Assembly: GCA_944326315.1 (NCBI GenBank)
Contig: CALVDP010000006.1
Location: 1 to 64,000 of the forward strand
Source: an uncultured Bacteroidales bacterium
Lineage (GTDB): Bacteria > Bacteroidota > Bacteroidia > Bacteroidales > UBA932
Direction of reading: 5' to 3'
Length of the DNA stretch: 64,000 nt
Shown here in pieces: positions 53,332-62,955 of this stretch; within the stretch, counting starts at the first letter, position 1, and every line of letters starts with the position of its first letter. The notes under the pieces were generated by a model that did no database searches, was not told the origin of the DNA, and was given only the letters and a program-made list of their open reading frames with translations. The position numbers and the translations under genes were made by a program.

Positions 53332-54786
53332 TCAATGTCTTTTCTTGTCGAACAGTTTCACGATAGCAGACTTCATATCGGCATACTCCTCGTTCCTGTA
53401 TATCTTCTCATACGAGAATACTGTGATGGCTGCCCCCGCGACAAGCTGGACGGCCAGGACAGCCCACTGAGGCAAAGGCAGGAATGACAGGCAGAAGACA
53501 GCAGAGGCCATGAATGCCGACACCAGAAGATACGGGAGAATGTCACGCAACTGCCGCCATACAGGATAGTCCACCGACCGTGACACGCACACGGCATATA
53601 CCAGATACGAGACCGCAGACACCGCCACCGTGCACCAGAGCAGGGCCTCGATGCTGATGAACACCCCTGCAAGGACAGGGAAGACGGCCAGAAGTGTCTT
53701 CATGATCTCCAGATACAATGTCGTGTCCGAACGACCGTTGGCATTCAGGATATTCGCGCTGCATATCATCAGCGGGATAAACAGGCCGGACAGGCACAGG
53801 ATACGCAGATAGCCTATGGCAGGTATCCACTGATCTCCGACAAGCGTCAGGACAAATGCCTTGGAGACGGCTGCAAGCCCGAGCACGGAAGTGAAGGAAA
53901 TCAGGACCGTAGTCCTTATTATCTTGCGGTACGCCCTGCCCTGCCGCTGTCTCTCGTCCTTTATGGAAGCCAGGACAGGATAAGTGACACGCTGCATCAC
54001 GATGCTGACGTTGGAAGTCACCATGTTGCGGAACTTGTCCGCACGTGAATACTGGCCCAGCACCGACGGGGTATATACCTTGCCTATTATGAATGAATAT
54101 ATCTCAGACCAGACAGTACTGATGAGAGCTGTCAACAGCAGGCGGCCTCCGAAAGCGAACATCTCCCTGAAAGAGGCCATGGAGAACATGAAGGCAGGAA
54201 GCCAGCGTGAAAACACCCAAAGCAATATGGTGGTCAGGGCCAGGCGGGCAAGCTGCATGACCACAAGGCTCCACACGCCGCAGCCGGAAGCCGCCATCCA
54301 GATACCGGCCCCGGCGCTTGCCAGGGCAGACACCACGGACACCAGCGCCTGGGTCCTGAAATCTAGCTTCCGCACAAGTATCACCTTCTGGACTATGCTC
54401 AAGGCCGTGATTATCAACGACAGTCCCAGGATCCTTACCACCGGGACAAGTACAGGCTGCCCGAAAAAACGTGAAATCACCGGCGCGAGCAGATAAAGGA
54501 GCAGGTACAGACACACGGACGTCAGGAGATTGAAATAAAATACGGTGTTCAGATCCTTCTCGCTTACATCCTTCTTCCTTGTAAGCGCTCCCGTAAAGCC
54601 GCTGTCCACAAGGGATGTCGACAGTGTGATGAAAATCGTCGTCATCCCCACTATGCCGAACTCCTGTGGAGAAAGCAGACGGGCAAGCACAAGATTGGCT
54701 ATGGCCAGGATGCCTGTCCCACCGAGATTGTCGATAAATCCCCATTTGACCCCTCTTGCGGTCTTTTCCTTAAGACTGTCTTCCAT
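53332..54786 (-). CDS. Wzx-type lipopolysaccharide/oligosaccharide flippase
   Basis: A 484-residue inner-membrane protein with about 14 hydrophobic segments of the polysaccharide-export (MOP/MATE-like) family. Seen: KTARGVKWGFIDNLGGTGI then LVLARLLSPQEFGIVGMTTIF, the usual opening of this subfamily, GQYSRADKFRNMVTSNVSIVMQRV and YLRILCLSGLFIPLMI. It would flip lipid-linked saccharide to the periplasmic side. Located between the GT4 and GT2 genes with gaps of 4 and 1 bp. Confidence 0.9.
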   Translation of the reverse strand: MEDSLKEKTARGVKWGFIDNLGGTGILAIANLVLARLLSPQEFGIVGMTTIFITLSTSLVDSGFTGALTRKKDVSEKDLNTVFYFNLLTSVCLYLLLYLLAPVISRFFGQPVLVPVVRILGLSLIITALSIVQKVILVRKLDFRTQALVSVVSALASAGAGIWMAASGCGVWSLVVMQLARLALTTILLWVFSRWLPAFMFSMASFREMFAFGGRLLLTALISTVWSEIYSFIIGKVYTPSVLGQYSRADKFRNMVTSNVSIVMQRVTYPVLASIKDERQRQGRAYRKIIRTTVLISFTSVLGLAAVSKAFVLTLVGDQWIPAIGYLRILCLSGLFIPLMICSANILNANGRSDTTLYLEIMKTLLAVFPVLAGVFISIEALLWCTVAVSAVSYLVYAVCVSRSVDYPVWRQLRDILPYLLVSAFMASAVFCLSFLPLPQWAVLAVQLVAGAAITVFSYEKIYRNEEYADMKSAIVKLFDKKRH

Positions 54787-54790
54787 ACGC

Positions 54791-55954
54791 TCACGATTGT
54801 CCGTCCACTTCGGATGTCCTGGAGCGCCGGTTGGAGAGGACAGCTTCGTATTCAGCTATCATGTCCCGGACGTTTGACCTCCATTCATAGCAACGGCACA
54901 CCTTCTCACGGCCTCTCTTGCCCAGTGCGCTCCTTGCACCCGCATCTACAGCCAGTTTCAGCATGGCCCTGGCGGCTGCATCCGGGTCTTCACGAGGCAC
55001 CACAATTCCGGCACCCCCATCCAGCACCTCCCTGAAGCCGTCAGCATCAGACGCTATCACAGGCACTTCACAGGCCATGGCCTCTACAGCCGATACTCCG
55101 AAGCTCTCTTCCCGGGACAGGAAAACGGCTACATCAAGGCCAGAATATATTGCAGGAACATCTTCATGCGACACCTCACCGATAAAATCCACAGCCGAGG
55201 CTATCCCGAGTTCCGACGCCAGTCTTTCCAGTTCAGCCCTGTCCGGACCCTTCCCGGCTATGACAAGCCTCGTATCAACGGGAAATGCCGTACCGGCCAT
55301 AACAGAAGACATACGTGCAAACGCCTTCAGCAAAATGTCGATGCCGTATTTCCGGGACAAGGTCTTTACTGTCCCGAAGACAATGCAGCCGTCATTTCTG
55401 CTCTCCGGAAGTTTTCGGAAAATGTCCGTGTCCACACCGAACGGCGTGATGCCAATGTCACCTCTGCAATACCTTGCCGTCTCGGCAGCCATGGCACAGC
55501 TCGTGGAAAGTACCCTGTCCGCCCTGCCGAGAATGTATTTCACGGCCATACGATTCACCGCAGACTGCCGCGGGAATTCATATATGTCGCTGCCCCAGAC
55601 AGATACCACGAACGGATGGAAGCCTGACAAGGCCGCGACAAGTCCGTAGCTTGTGGCATAATGTGCATGGAGAATGTCCGGCGTCTCTTTCCTTATCACT
55701 GTCCTTAACGCCCTGACGGCACCGGCATGGGCAGTCAGAGACGCTACAAGATTTTTCTTTTTCTTAAAGGAATTTTTCTTTTTCTTGTACCCGAACAGGT
55801 CGAAAACGTATATCTTTATTCCCTTGCGGCAATACCAGTCTTCATCGGCAGGTGTAATCGAGAAAAGCACCATATCCAGTCCGGCATCCTCCAGCGAAGA
55901 CGCCCATCTTTTTGTATGTATGCTTCCTGCATCTGAGACCAACAGCACTTTCAT
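54791..55954 (-). CDS. Glycosyltransferase family 4
   Basis: A 387-residue GT-B enzyme: N-terminal MKVLLVSDAGSIHTKRWASS, PDILHAHYATSYGLVAALSG, VSVWGSDIYEFPRQS, then the C-terminal nucleotide-sugar site LVIAGKGPDRAELERLA and REESFGVSAVEAMACEVPVIAS (E...E motif). Begins the surface-glycan cluster. Near residue 58 it carries two copies of a lysine-rich unit KKKKNSF/KKKKNLV, encoded by a 15-bp repeat (55751-55765 and 55772-55786). Confidence 0.9.
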   Translation of the reverse strand: MKVLLVSDAGSIHTKRWASSLEDAGLDMVLFSITPADEDWYCRKGIKIYVFDLFGYKKKKNSFKKKKNLVASLTAHAGAVRALRTVIRKETPDILHAHYATSYGLVAALSGFHPFVVSVWGSDIYEFPRQSAVNRMAVKYILGRADRVLSTSCAMAAETARYCRGDIGITPFGVDTDIFRKLPESRNDGCIVFGTVKTLSRKYGIDILLKAFARMSSVMAGTAFPVDTRLVIAGKGPDRAELERLASELGIASAVDFIGEVSHEDVPAIYSGLDVAVFLSREESFGVSAVEAMACEVPVIASDADGFREVLDGGAGIVVPREDPDAAARAMLKLAVDAGARSALGKRGREKVCRCYEWRSNVRDMIAEYEAVLSNRRSRTSEVDGQS

Positions 55955-56049
55955 GTCCGCAAAGGTGAATTTGTCGCGAATTTAGGGATATAATGACATT
56001 CCTGAAAACATTTTTGACAAAAAATCAACCTGCATAACGGACAGCTTGT

Positions 56050-56057
56050 TATATTTG
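56050..56057 (+). promoter_or_regulatory. Putative -7 box of ddh
   Basis: TATATTTG matches TAnnTTTG and lies 27 bp before the ddh start. Confidence 0.55.
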
Positions 56058-56084
56058 CAGTATTCATTGTAATTCAATAGCGGA

Positions 56085-56984
56085 ATGGAAAAGATCAGAG
56101 CAGCCGTCGTAGGATACGGCAACATCGGCAAATATGTGGTGGAAACACTGAAGGTATCCCCGGATTTCGAGATTGCCGGGGTAATCAGAAGACAAGGGAA
56201 TGAAAACTGTCCGGCCGAGCTGGACGGGATCAAGGTGGTCAAGGATGTGAAGGAACTGGGAAAGGTGGACGTGGCCATACTCTGCACGCCTACCAGGAAA
56301 GTCGAAGAACATGCCGTCCCGCTTCTTGAGATGGGCATCAACACTGTAGACAGCTTCGACATCCACACCGACATCGTGAAACTGAGAAGGACTCTGGGAG
56401 ACGTCGCCAGGAAGCACAATGCCGTATCCGTGATATCGGCGGGATGGGATCCGGGCAGCGATTCCGTTGTCAGGGCACTGCTTGAAGCCATTGCTCCCAA
56501 AGGTATTACATACACGAACTTCGGACCTGGCATGAGCATGGGGCACACTGTGGCGGTAAAGGCCGTAGAAGGAGTCAAGGCGGCACTATCCATGACCATA
56601 CCTACGGGAACCGGGGTACACAGAAGGATGGTCTACATCGAAGTGAAGGACGGATATGATTTCGAAAAGGTGGCTGCGGACATCAAGGCAGACCCTTATT
56701 TCGTGCATGACGAGACCCATGTCATGAAGGTAGATGACGTGGATGCTCTTATCGACATGGGACATGGAGTCAACCTCACCAGAAAAGGTGTCTCAGGGAA
56801 GACACAGAACCAGCTTTTCGAGTTCGACATGAAGATAAACAACCCTGCATTGACTGCCCAGGTGATGATTTGCGCCGCAAGGGCATCATTCAGGCAGAAG
56901 AGCGGCTGCTACACGCTAATAGAAATTCCTGTCATCGACCTGCTTCCTGGAGACAAGGAAGACCTGGTAAGAAGACTTGTCTGA
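56085..56984 (+). CDS. ddh: meso-Diaminopimelate dehydrogenase
   Basis: A 299-residue NADPH enzyme that makes meso-diaminopimelate in one step from tetrahydrodipicolinate, for lysine and peptidoglycan. Seen: the Rossmann loop AAVVGYGNIGKYVVETL, the substrate region VISAGWDPGSDSVVRALLEAI, GPGMSMGHTVAVKAVEGVKAAL, and LTAQVMICAARASFRQKSGCYTLIEIP. Length is that of Ddh from other bacteria (about 300-326). It is convergent with phoU, with a shared terminator. Confidence 0.94.
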   Translation: MEKIRAAVVGYGNIGKYVVETLKVSPDFEIAGVIRRQGNENCPAELDGIKVVKDVKELGKVDVAILCTPTRKVEEHAVPLLEMGINTVDSFDIHTDIVKLRRTLGDVARKHNAVSVISAGWDPGSDSVVRALLEAIAPKGITYTNFGPGMSMGHTVAVKAVEGVKAALSMTIPTGTGVHRRMVYIEVKDGYDFEKVAADIKADPYFVHDETHVMKVDDVDALIDMGHGVNLTRKGVSGKTQNQLFEFDMKINNPALTAQVMICAARASFRQKSGCYTLIEIPVIDLLPGDKEDLVRRLV

Positions 56985-57064
56985 CACACGACAGCCGGCA
57001 ACAGCGGCAAATTACCGCAGGAAGTCTGGTCAGACATGTCGAGTCTTCCGCGGAAAGACGTTTG

Positions 57065-57101
57065 AGAGGGTGACCCAATGTCTATTTTGCGTCACCCTCT
57101 T
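57065..57101. terminator. Bidirectional terminator between ddh and phoU
   Basis: A stem AGAGGGTGAC / GTCACCCTCT with a 15-base loop, followed by TTGTTT on plus; it serves ddh and possibly the pst operon on minus. Confidence 0.75.
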
Positions 57102-57157
57102 GTTTAGTTTAGGCATACGGCATGACCCGACCGGACATTGCGTCATCCGCCACGGAT

Positions 57158-57829
57158 CTATTCTTCCGCATTATTGTGCTTCAGCACTTTGGCATCAATA
57201 TAGAAGACTATCTCCTCAGCTATGTTTGTCAGATGGTCGCCAGTCCGTTCAAGTTTGCGGAAAACACCTCCGAAGCCGAGGCAGAAAGGGATGGCATCCG
57301 GATTTTTCCTGGCATAGTCAGCAAGTATCGACGCCGAAGACTTGTTTATCATATCCAGCTGCTCATCCTGGGAAAGGACAGCGGTAGCCTTGGCTGCATC
57401 CTCTTCACGCAGGGCTTCCTGCAATGTTCCCAGCATGTTCAGGACAACGGAGAACATGGTCTTTATCTGAAGATTCTCAATAAGTTCAGGATCCATCTCA
57501 TTCATGTCGGTATCACGTACGAAACGTGCAATACCGTCAGCGTAGTCTCCGATCCGCTCAAGGTCACCGTTTATCTTGAGCATGGCAAGGACAAAGCGCA
57601 AGTCTACGGCCACAGGAGAGAAAAGTGCTATGAAATCCTCGACATCACTGTCTATCTTCAGTTCATAAGCATCCACCCTGCGCTCGCGCACCATGATCTG
57701 CTGCGCTATCGTGCGGTCCAGGTTGAGCACAGCCTCGTGTGACTGCTCCATCTGATTGAAGACCAGTGTCCACATCTGGTCCACTTCACGCTTGATCTGG
57801 GTAAGTTCTGATTCTACAAATTTCACCAT
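57158..57829 (-). CDS. phoU: Phosphate transport regulator PhoU
   Basis: A 223-residue all-helical protein with two PhoU repeats (LTQIKREVDQMWTLVFNQMEQS near the start; AVDLRFVLAMLKINGDLERIGDYADGIA with the conserved D-x-x-R metal motif; LERTGDHLTNIAEEIVF near the end). It links phosphate uptake by PstSCAB to signalling. It follows pstB by a 98-bp gap, probably in the same transcript. Confidence 0.93.
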   Translation of the reverse strand: MVKFVESELTQIKREVDQMWTLVFNQMEQSHEAVLNLDRTIAQQIMVRERRVDAYELKIDSDVEDFIALFSPVAVDLRFVLAMLKINGDLERIGDYADGIARFVRDTDMNEMDPELIENLQIKTMFSVVLNMLGTLQEALREEDAAKATAVLSQDEQLDMINKSSASILADYARKNPDAIPFCLGFGGVFRKLERTGDHLTNIAEEIVFYIDAKVLKHNNAEE

Positions 57830-57927
57830 CGTAATCTATGTTTTAATGTCGGCCCGGATATCTGTCCCGGCAACGGGCTCCGAACCTGCACTGTTGCCGG
57901 AAAAGTCAATGCTGCACGCGGCATCCG

Positions 57928-58680
57928 CTAACCGAAACGTCCAGTAATGTAATTCTGTGTGGCCTCCTTGTGAGGGTTGGTGAAAATCACCTTGGTATCG
58001 TCATACTCGATCATTTCGCCCATATAGAAGAATGCCGTCTTGTCGCTGACACGTGACGCCTGCTGCATATTGTGGGTGACTATCACTATGGTCACCTTGC
58101 CGCGCATGTCGCTTATGAGTTCCTCAATCTTGGCTGTCGATATGGGGTCAAGCGCAGAGGCCGGCTCGTCCATAAGCAGGACAGAAGGAGATACCGCCAT
58201 CGCCCTGGCAATGCAAAGACGCTGCTGCTGTCCGCCGGAAAGAGCATAGGCGGATGCATTGAGCTTTTCCTTGACTTCATTCCACAGGGCTGCACCCTTC
58301 AGGGCCTCCTCCACGCGATGTTCGATGAAGGCCTTGTCCTTGATGCCGTTCACTCGGAGTCCGTAAGCCACATTCTCGAATATGCTTTTCGGGAACGGAT
58401 TCGGGCGTTGGAACACCATCCCGACTTCCTTGCGCAGTTCGTCCACCTGAACTTCAGGAGCATATATGTTCTTGCCGTCAATCAGTATCTCTCCTTCGAG
58501 CCTGGAACCGGGTACAAGGTCGTTCATCCTGTTGAACAGACGAAGGAACGTGGACTTGCCGCATCCGGACGGGCCGATGAAAGCCACCACCTTGTTCTGC
58601 GGTATATCCATGGATATATGCTTCAGGGCGTGGAAATCCCCATAATAGAAATCTACTTCTTTTGCTTCTATTTTTTCCAT
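57928..58680 (-). CDS. pstB: Phosphate ABC transporter ATP-binding protein
   Basis: A 250-residue ATPase. Seen: [20 protein letters not shown], Walker [33 protein letters not shown] (PstB-specific), signature [17 protein letters not shown], Walker [14 protein letters not shown] and the switch [16 protein letters not shown]. The ATG at 58680 is preferred over one at 58698, which adds six residues. Located 33 bp after pstA. Confidence 0.95.
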   Translation of the reverse strand: MEKIEAKEVDFYYGDFHALKHISMDIPQNKVVAFIGPSGCGKSTFLRLFNRMNDLVPGSRLEGEILIDGKNIYAPEVQVDELRKEVGMVFQRPNPFPKSIFENVAYGLRVNGIKDKAFIEHRVEEALKGAALWNEVKEKLNASAYALSGGQQQRLCIARAMAVSPSVLLMDEPASALDPISTAKIEELISDMRGKVTIVIVTHNMQQASRVSDKTAFFYMGEMIEYDDTKVIFTNPHKEATQNYITGRFG

Positions 58681-58713
58681 AAAATCATTTGTTTGCATTC
58701 AACAGGAAGGCAT

Positions 58714-59601
58714 TCAGTGCATTTTAAGCCCCTTCTCGAAATGTTTTCTCAGAAGCCCTGCCAGAAGGTTTATCACCAGGACTATCACAATAAGTACCAG
58801 GGCCGTACCGTATGCGATGGGCTGCTGGGCCTCGATATCGGTGCCGCTCGTGGATATCACATAAAGATGATAAGGGAGCGCCATGCACTGGTCAAATATG
58901 GAGGAAGGAAGCTGCGGGAAGAAATATGCGGCGCAGGTGAACAGGATCGGGGCCGTCTCTCCGGACACCCTGCCGAGTGACAATATAAGCCCTGTGATTA
59001 TACGCGGCATACCCATGGGAAGCACCACTTTCCATATTGTCTGCAGCTTGGTGGCGCCAAGGGCAAGGCTTCCCTCTCTGATTCCGTCAGGAATATCCTT
59101 CAACGCCTCCTCGGTAGTACGGATGACAAGAGGCAGCGACAGAAGGCCGAGAGTAAGGGATCCGGCCAGAATGCTGTCTCCGAATCCGAGATACTTCACG
59201 AAAAGCGCCATGCCGAACAGTCCGAATACGATGGAAGGCACGCCGCTAAGGTTGTTGGTCATAAGGCGGATGAATTTCACTACCCAGCCTCTGGATGCAT
59301 ATTCGTTCATGTAGATACCGCTCATGATGCCTACAGGGAATGCGACTATGGCACTGCCCAGCATGAGCAGGAGTGTACCTACAATGGCAGGGAAGATTCC
59401 GCCGGAAGTCATCCCGTCTTCCGGAGCCTTGGTAAGGAAGTCCCAGCTGATGACGCCTGCTCCCTTGACTATAATGAAGCCGAGGATCGCGAACAGGACA
59501 AGGACAATCAGAAGGCTCAGCAGCCTGCATATAGTGAATGCCACGGCCTGGGACCTGCGTTTGCGGGAACTGTAGCCCTTCGGATATGTTGGTGTCTCCA
59601 T
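58714..59601 (-). CDS. pstA: Phosphate ABC transporter permease PstA
   Basis: A 295-residue permease with six membrane segments. Seen: GTLLLMLGSAIVAFPVGIMSGIYMNEYA, LSGVPSIVFGLFGMALFV, the EAA loop EALKDIPDGIREGSLALGATKLQTI, and the RVSGETAPILFTCAAYF region. It has the standard PstA length. It starts 3 bp after pstC on the minus strand. Confidence 0.94.
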   Translation of the reverse strand: METPTYPKGYSSRKRRSQAVAFTICRLLSLLIVLVLFAILGFIIVKGAGVISWDFLTKAPEDGMTSGGIFPAIVGTLLLMLGSAIVAFPVGIMSGIYMNEYASRGWVVKFIRLMTNNLSGVPSIVFGLFGMALFVKYLGFGDSILAGSLTLGLLSLPLVIRTTEEALKDIPDGIREGSLALGATKLQTIWKVVLPMGMPRIITGLILSLGRVSGETAPILFTCAAYFFPQLPSSIFDQCMALPYHLYVISTSGTDIEAQQPIAYGTALVLIVIVLVINLLAGLLRKHFEKGLKMH

Positions 59602-59604
59602 GGT

Positions 59605-60801
59605 CTATCTGTTTTTTGCACGGTTGCGTGATGATATGTATTCCACGCACATGTTGATGATGAATGTAATGAAGAACAGTATCACTCCCAGGAGGAAAAG
59701 AGACTGGTAATGCGCACCTCCGGCAGGCGCTTCACCGAGTTCTGCCGCAATAGTGGCTGGGATGGTACGCAGCGGTTCCAGTATTGATCCGGGAATTACC
59801 GCGGCATTTCCAGTGACCATAAGCACGGCCATCGTCTCCCCTACGGCCCGTCCTATGCCAAGGACCACGCCTGAAGCTATTCCTGACATCGAAGAAGGGA
59901 TCACTACCTTGTATATGGTCTGCCATTTGGTAGCTCCCAGAGCAAGGCTTGCCTCCCTCAACGTTCTCGGGCAATTTCTCATGGCATCTTCCGCCACGGT
60001 CACGATTGTGGGAAGCGCCATGATAGCCAGCACAAGACTTCCTGCAAGGCCACTTTCACCTACGGGAAGCCCGAACACCTGCTGCAGCATAGGCACGATC
60101 ACGATAAGGCCGAAAAATCCATACACCACTGAAGGTATCCCATTCAGCAGCTCGATGATCGGCTTAAGGATGCCGCGCACCCTTTCAGACGCCACCTCTG
60201 ACATATAGACGGCAATGCTGATCCCGAACGGAAGAGCGAACAGTATGGCGAACAGGCTGACCCACACAGTACCCGCAAGCAGCGGAAGGACACCGAAAAG
60301 CGGAGCCGGGGTCGCTGTCGGGAACCACTCTTTGCCGCCGAGTACTTCCCCCGGTGAAATATTCTTGTCCTCTATCAGCTTGATGCCGGCACCGTCGGGG
60401 ATCATGGTCCCGGGAACAAATGCCACCATGCCCGGATCAGAAGCCACGAGTCCTGCAATGGCCTCTCCGGCATGCTCATACTGGGAACCGAGCTGTTCTT
60501 CCGTGAAATAGTCATCCGCATCCTCAAGTCTGAATGTCCTGACAGGCATATCATTCCCGCCCAGATCCTTCCAGTTGGTGATATCCTCGTCAAACACGGC
60601 CTTGATCTCTTCCGCAGACAGGCGGGACACCGGATTCTCCTTGTTGACAGCCAGCACATAGCCGTCTTCTATCACTGGCTCGCCGAAAAGTCCTGCACCT
60701 TCAGTGAAAAGGAAGCCTATGATAAGCAGTATCACGACACTTGTCACGAAACCACTTGCCGTCAGTATCCATCTGACCGATTTTTCCAAAAACTTCTTCA
60801 T
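59605..60801 (-). CDS. pstC: Phosphate ABC transporter permease PstC with a partial PstS-like insertion
   Basis: A 398-residue permease. The C-terminal 230 residues are a normal PstC (VSLFAILFALPFGISIAVYMS, LNGIPSVVYGFFGLIVIV, AMRNCPRTLREASLALGATK, GRAVGETMAVLMV). After the first membrane helix (about residues 12-32) there is an extra segment, about residues 42-165, resembling one lobe of PstS: VLAVNKENPVSRLSAEEIKA, ITNWKDLGGNDMPVRTFR and GMVAFVPGTMIP. It parallels LTREQLEAIFRGKITNWKDV in the neighbouring PstS. The phosphate-binding SGT of PstS is absent. The segment should lie in the periplasm. Its start overlaps the pstS stop. Confidence 0.9.
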   Translation of the reverse strand: MKKFLEKSVRWILTASGFVTSVVILLIIGFLFTEGAGLFGEPVIEDGYVLAVNKENPVSRLSAEEIKAVFDEDITNWKDLGGNDMPVRTFRLEDADDYFTEEQLGSQYEHAGEAIAGLVASDPGMVAFVPGTMIPDGAGIKLIEDKNISPGEVLGGKEWFPTATPAPLFGVLPLLAGTVWVSLFAILFALPFGISIAVYMSEVASERVRGILKPIIELLNGIPSVVYGFFGLIVIVPMLQQVFGLPVGESGLAGSLVLAIMALPTIVTVAEDAMRNCPRTLREASLALGATKWQTIYKVVIPSSMSGIASGVVLGIGRAVGETMAVLMVTGNAAVIPGSILEPLRTIPATIAAELGEAPAGGAHYQSLFLLGVILFFITFIINMCVEYISSRNRAKNR

Positions 60802-61664
60802 AGATGTTTTTCCGAATTCTGTTCAGAGCCGCTTCTGTCTTCCTCCATGGATACCGGAATGAATCCCTGTTCCAGTACGGATGCCTGGCCTTCAGGAGAC
60901 AGTACGTACGAGATGAACGGTGACACTTCGGCCTCTTTCTCCGCATTATAGTAATAATAAAGGGGACGGACTATAGGATAAGACCCGTCCGCCGCCGTTT
61001 CTACGGAAGGTGCGGCATAATGGAGTCCTCCGTCGTAGGAAACAGAAACAGGCTTCACATACCTGTTCAGGTAAGCGAGGCCTATATATCCGATTGCTCC
61101 TTTTGTCTGCCTTACAGACTGGATGATAGCTCCGGTCGCCGGCATTGAAAGGATGCTGCTCATGTAATTCTTGTTGTCAAGTACGCTTTCCTTGAAGAAT
61201 TCGTATGTTCCGGACGATGTCTCCCTTGAATATACGACAATCTTGCGGTCTTCACCGCCGACATCTTTCCAGTTGGTTATCTTGCCCCTGAATATGGCTT
61301 CGAGCTGCTCCCTGGTCAGACTGTCCACCGGGTTGGTCGGGTTCACGACTACAGCAAGCGCATCATAAGCCACTATCACTTCCCTGGCGTCAAGCCCTAT
61401 CCCGGCGAATTTCATCTTCTCGCTGAACTTGATCCTGCGGGAAGCCATGGCTATATCCGTCGTGTTCTCTGGAAGAGCCGCAATCCCGACACCTGAACCT
61501 CCTCCGGTGACTATCACCTCGGCATCCGGTTTATTTTCAAGATATTGTTCGGCAAGTTCCTGTGTGAGAGGAAGCAAGGTGTCGCTTCCCTTGATGCGTT
61601 GGGCGAAAGAGGTACCCTGGACCAGCAGGGCACAGAGAATAGATAATACGATTGTTCTCTTCAT
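60798..61664 (-). CDS. pstS: Phosphate-binding protein PstS
   Basis: A 288-residue periplasmic protein. Seen: signal peptide MKRTIVLSILCALLVQGTSF, KGSDTLLPLTQELAEQYLEN with the phosphate contact, VTGGGSGVGIAALPENTTDI, VVVNPTNPVDSLTREQLEA, and YSRETSSGTYEFFKES with the SGT phosphate-binding motif. Length and motifs are those of a small PstS. The start at 61664 is set by the signal peptide, and a -7 box TACCTTTG (61697-61704, minus) lies 33 bp upstream. Confidence 0.94.
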   Translation of the reverse strand: MKRTIVLSILCALLVQGTSFAQRIKGSDTLLPLTQELAEQYLENKPDAEVIVTGGGSGVGIAALPENTTDIAMASRRIKFSEKMKFAGIGLDAREVIVAYDALAVVVNPTNPVDSLTREQLEAIFRGKITNWKDVGGEDRKIVVYSRETSSGTYEFFKESVLDNKNYMSSILSMPATGAIIQSVRQTKGAIGYIGLAYLNRYVKPVSVSYDGGLHYAAPSVETAADGSYPIVRPLYYYYNAEKEAEVSPFISYVLSPEGQASVLEQGFIPVSMEEDRSGSEQNSEKHL

Positions 61665-61696
61665 ATCTTTGTTCAGGCTCTTATTCCAGCCGGGCG

Positions 61697-61704
61697 CAAA
61701 GGTA
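61697..61704 (-). promoter_or_regulatory. Putative -7 box of the pst operon
   Basis: The minus strand reads TACCTTTG (TAnnTTTG) and is well placed for pstS. No PhoB-box was recognised. Confidence 0.55.
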
Positions 61705-61752
61705 GGTCTGCCGTCCGTATTTTCCAAAAATTGTCACCTTACGGATGTCGAT

Positions 61753-62907
61753 TTAACGATTCCTTAACAAATCCAGACCGGAAGGACGCTGGAATACCCG
61801 CAGCCCGAACTCAGGCATGAAGGCGATGATGTGCTCGATAATGTCTGCCGCAGCATGTTCGTGTTCCGGCCATGACTTGTCTGAAGTGAAGAAATAGAAC
61901 TGCAGGGGAAGACCTTCGGATGTCGGTTCAAGCTGCCTCACCAGCAGCATCAGGTCAGGATTCACGTCATGTCGTCCGCGCAGGTAATACTCTGCCGCAG
62001 CCCGGAACAGCCCGAGATTCACCACCTCGCCCTCAAGCTTCATCCCCTCGGCCCATTTCCTGTCAGAAAAGCGCGACAGTTCTTCCGGAGTACAGAATCT
62101 TATGGAATTCATGTCTATCCTGACTGCCCTTGACACCCGTCGTCCGGCACTTTCCCGCATACCTCTCCAGTTCTTGAACGAGTCACTCACGAGAATATAC
62201 GGCGGTATTGTTGTTATGGTCTTGTCCCAGTTCCTGATCTTCACTGTATTCAGGGTGACTTCCTCCACTTCCCCGTTCACACCGTACTTGTCCATCATTA
62301 TCCAGTCTCCCGGACGCAGCATGTCGTGCGCGGAAAGCTGCACACCTGCCACAAGGCCCAGTATGGTATCCTTGAAGATGAGCATAAGGACTGCAGCGGA
62401 TGCGCCGAGTCCGGCAAGAAGAGTCGTGAAGTCCTTTTCGATAAGGACGCCTATTGTCAGTATGGCACCGACACAGACCACTATCACCTTCACCATCTGG
62501 TAGACCCCTTTCATCGGCTTGTTCTTCAGGATCTCGGACTCGCTGGACAAGTCGTAGAGGGAATTCACGAATGCGCATGCCAGACTGCACGTCACCGCTA
62601 TTATATATATGCTCAGACCCTTGGACAGCAGATTCGTCCACTGTGTAGGCTCCGGGAACAGCATCGGCAGCGCCACCATGAATGTCACAGGAGGAATCAG
62701 ATGGAATACATTGTGGAGGACGTTGTTGTCAGTGACATAATTGTCCCATTTGAAAGTGGTCTTCTCTGCGATTCTCCTGATAAGGGGGACAAGCAGCTTG
62801 CAGCAGACAAAGTCCACCAGATATGCCGCCACCACTATGGCACATGACACGGCTATGCGTGCTTGCGGGCTCATGGAAAGTATTCCTGCCGGAGTGTCTT
62901 CTATCAT
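61753..62907 (-). CDS. Mechanosensitive channel, YbdG/MscS family
   Basis: A 384-residue MscS-type channel with several N-terminal membrane helices (RIAVSCAIVVAAYLVDFVCC, NVFHLIPPVTFMVALPMLF, IIAVTCSLACAFVNSLY), the pore-lining LLAGLGASAAVLMLIFKDTI, then the cytoplasmic part with LRPGDWIMMDKYGVNGEVEE and IRNWDKTITTIPPYILVSDSF. The WDKTITTIP and SFKNWRGM stretch is characteristic of YbdG-like miniconductance channels. Protects against osmotic downshock. It lies 88 bp upstream of pstS and reads in the same direction, but a -7 box precedes pstS. Confidence 0.9.
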   Translation of the reverse strand: MIEDTPAGILSMSPQARIAVSCAIVVAAYLVDFVCCKLLVPLIRRIAEKTTFKWDNYVTDNNVLHNVFHLIPPVTFMVALPMLFPEPTQWTNLLSKGLSIYIIAVTCSLACAFVNSLYDLSSESEILKNKPMKGVYQMVKVIVVCVGAILTIGVLIEKDFTTLLAGLGASAAVLMLIFKDTILGLVAGVQLSAHDMLRPGDWIMMDKYGVNGEVEEVTLNTVKIRNWDKTITTIPPYILVSDSFKNWRGMRESAGRRVSRAVRIDMNSIRFCTPEELSRFSDRKWAEGMKLEGEVVNLGLFRAAAEYYLRGRHDVNPDLMLLVRQLEPTSEGLPLQFYFFTSDKSWPEHEHAAADIIEHIIAFMPEFGLRVFQRPSGLDLLRNR

Positions 62908-62955
62908 ATTCCTGAATTGTTAACGTCGGTTAAACTTGTCTTGTTCCCTCATGTA

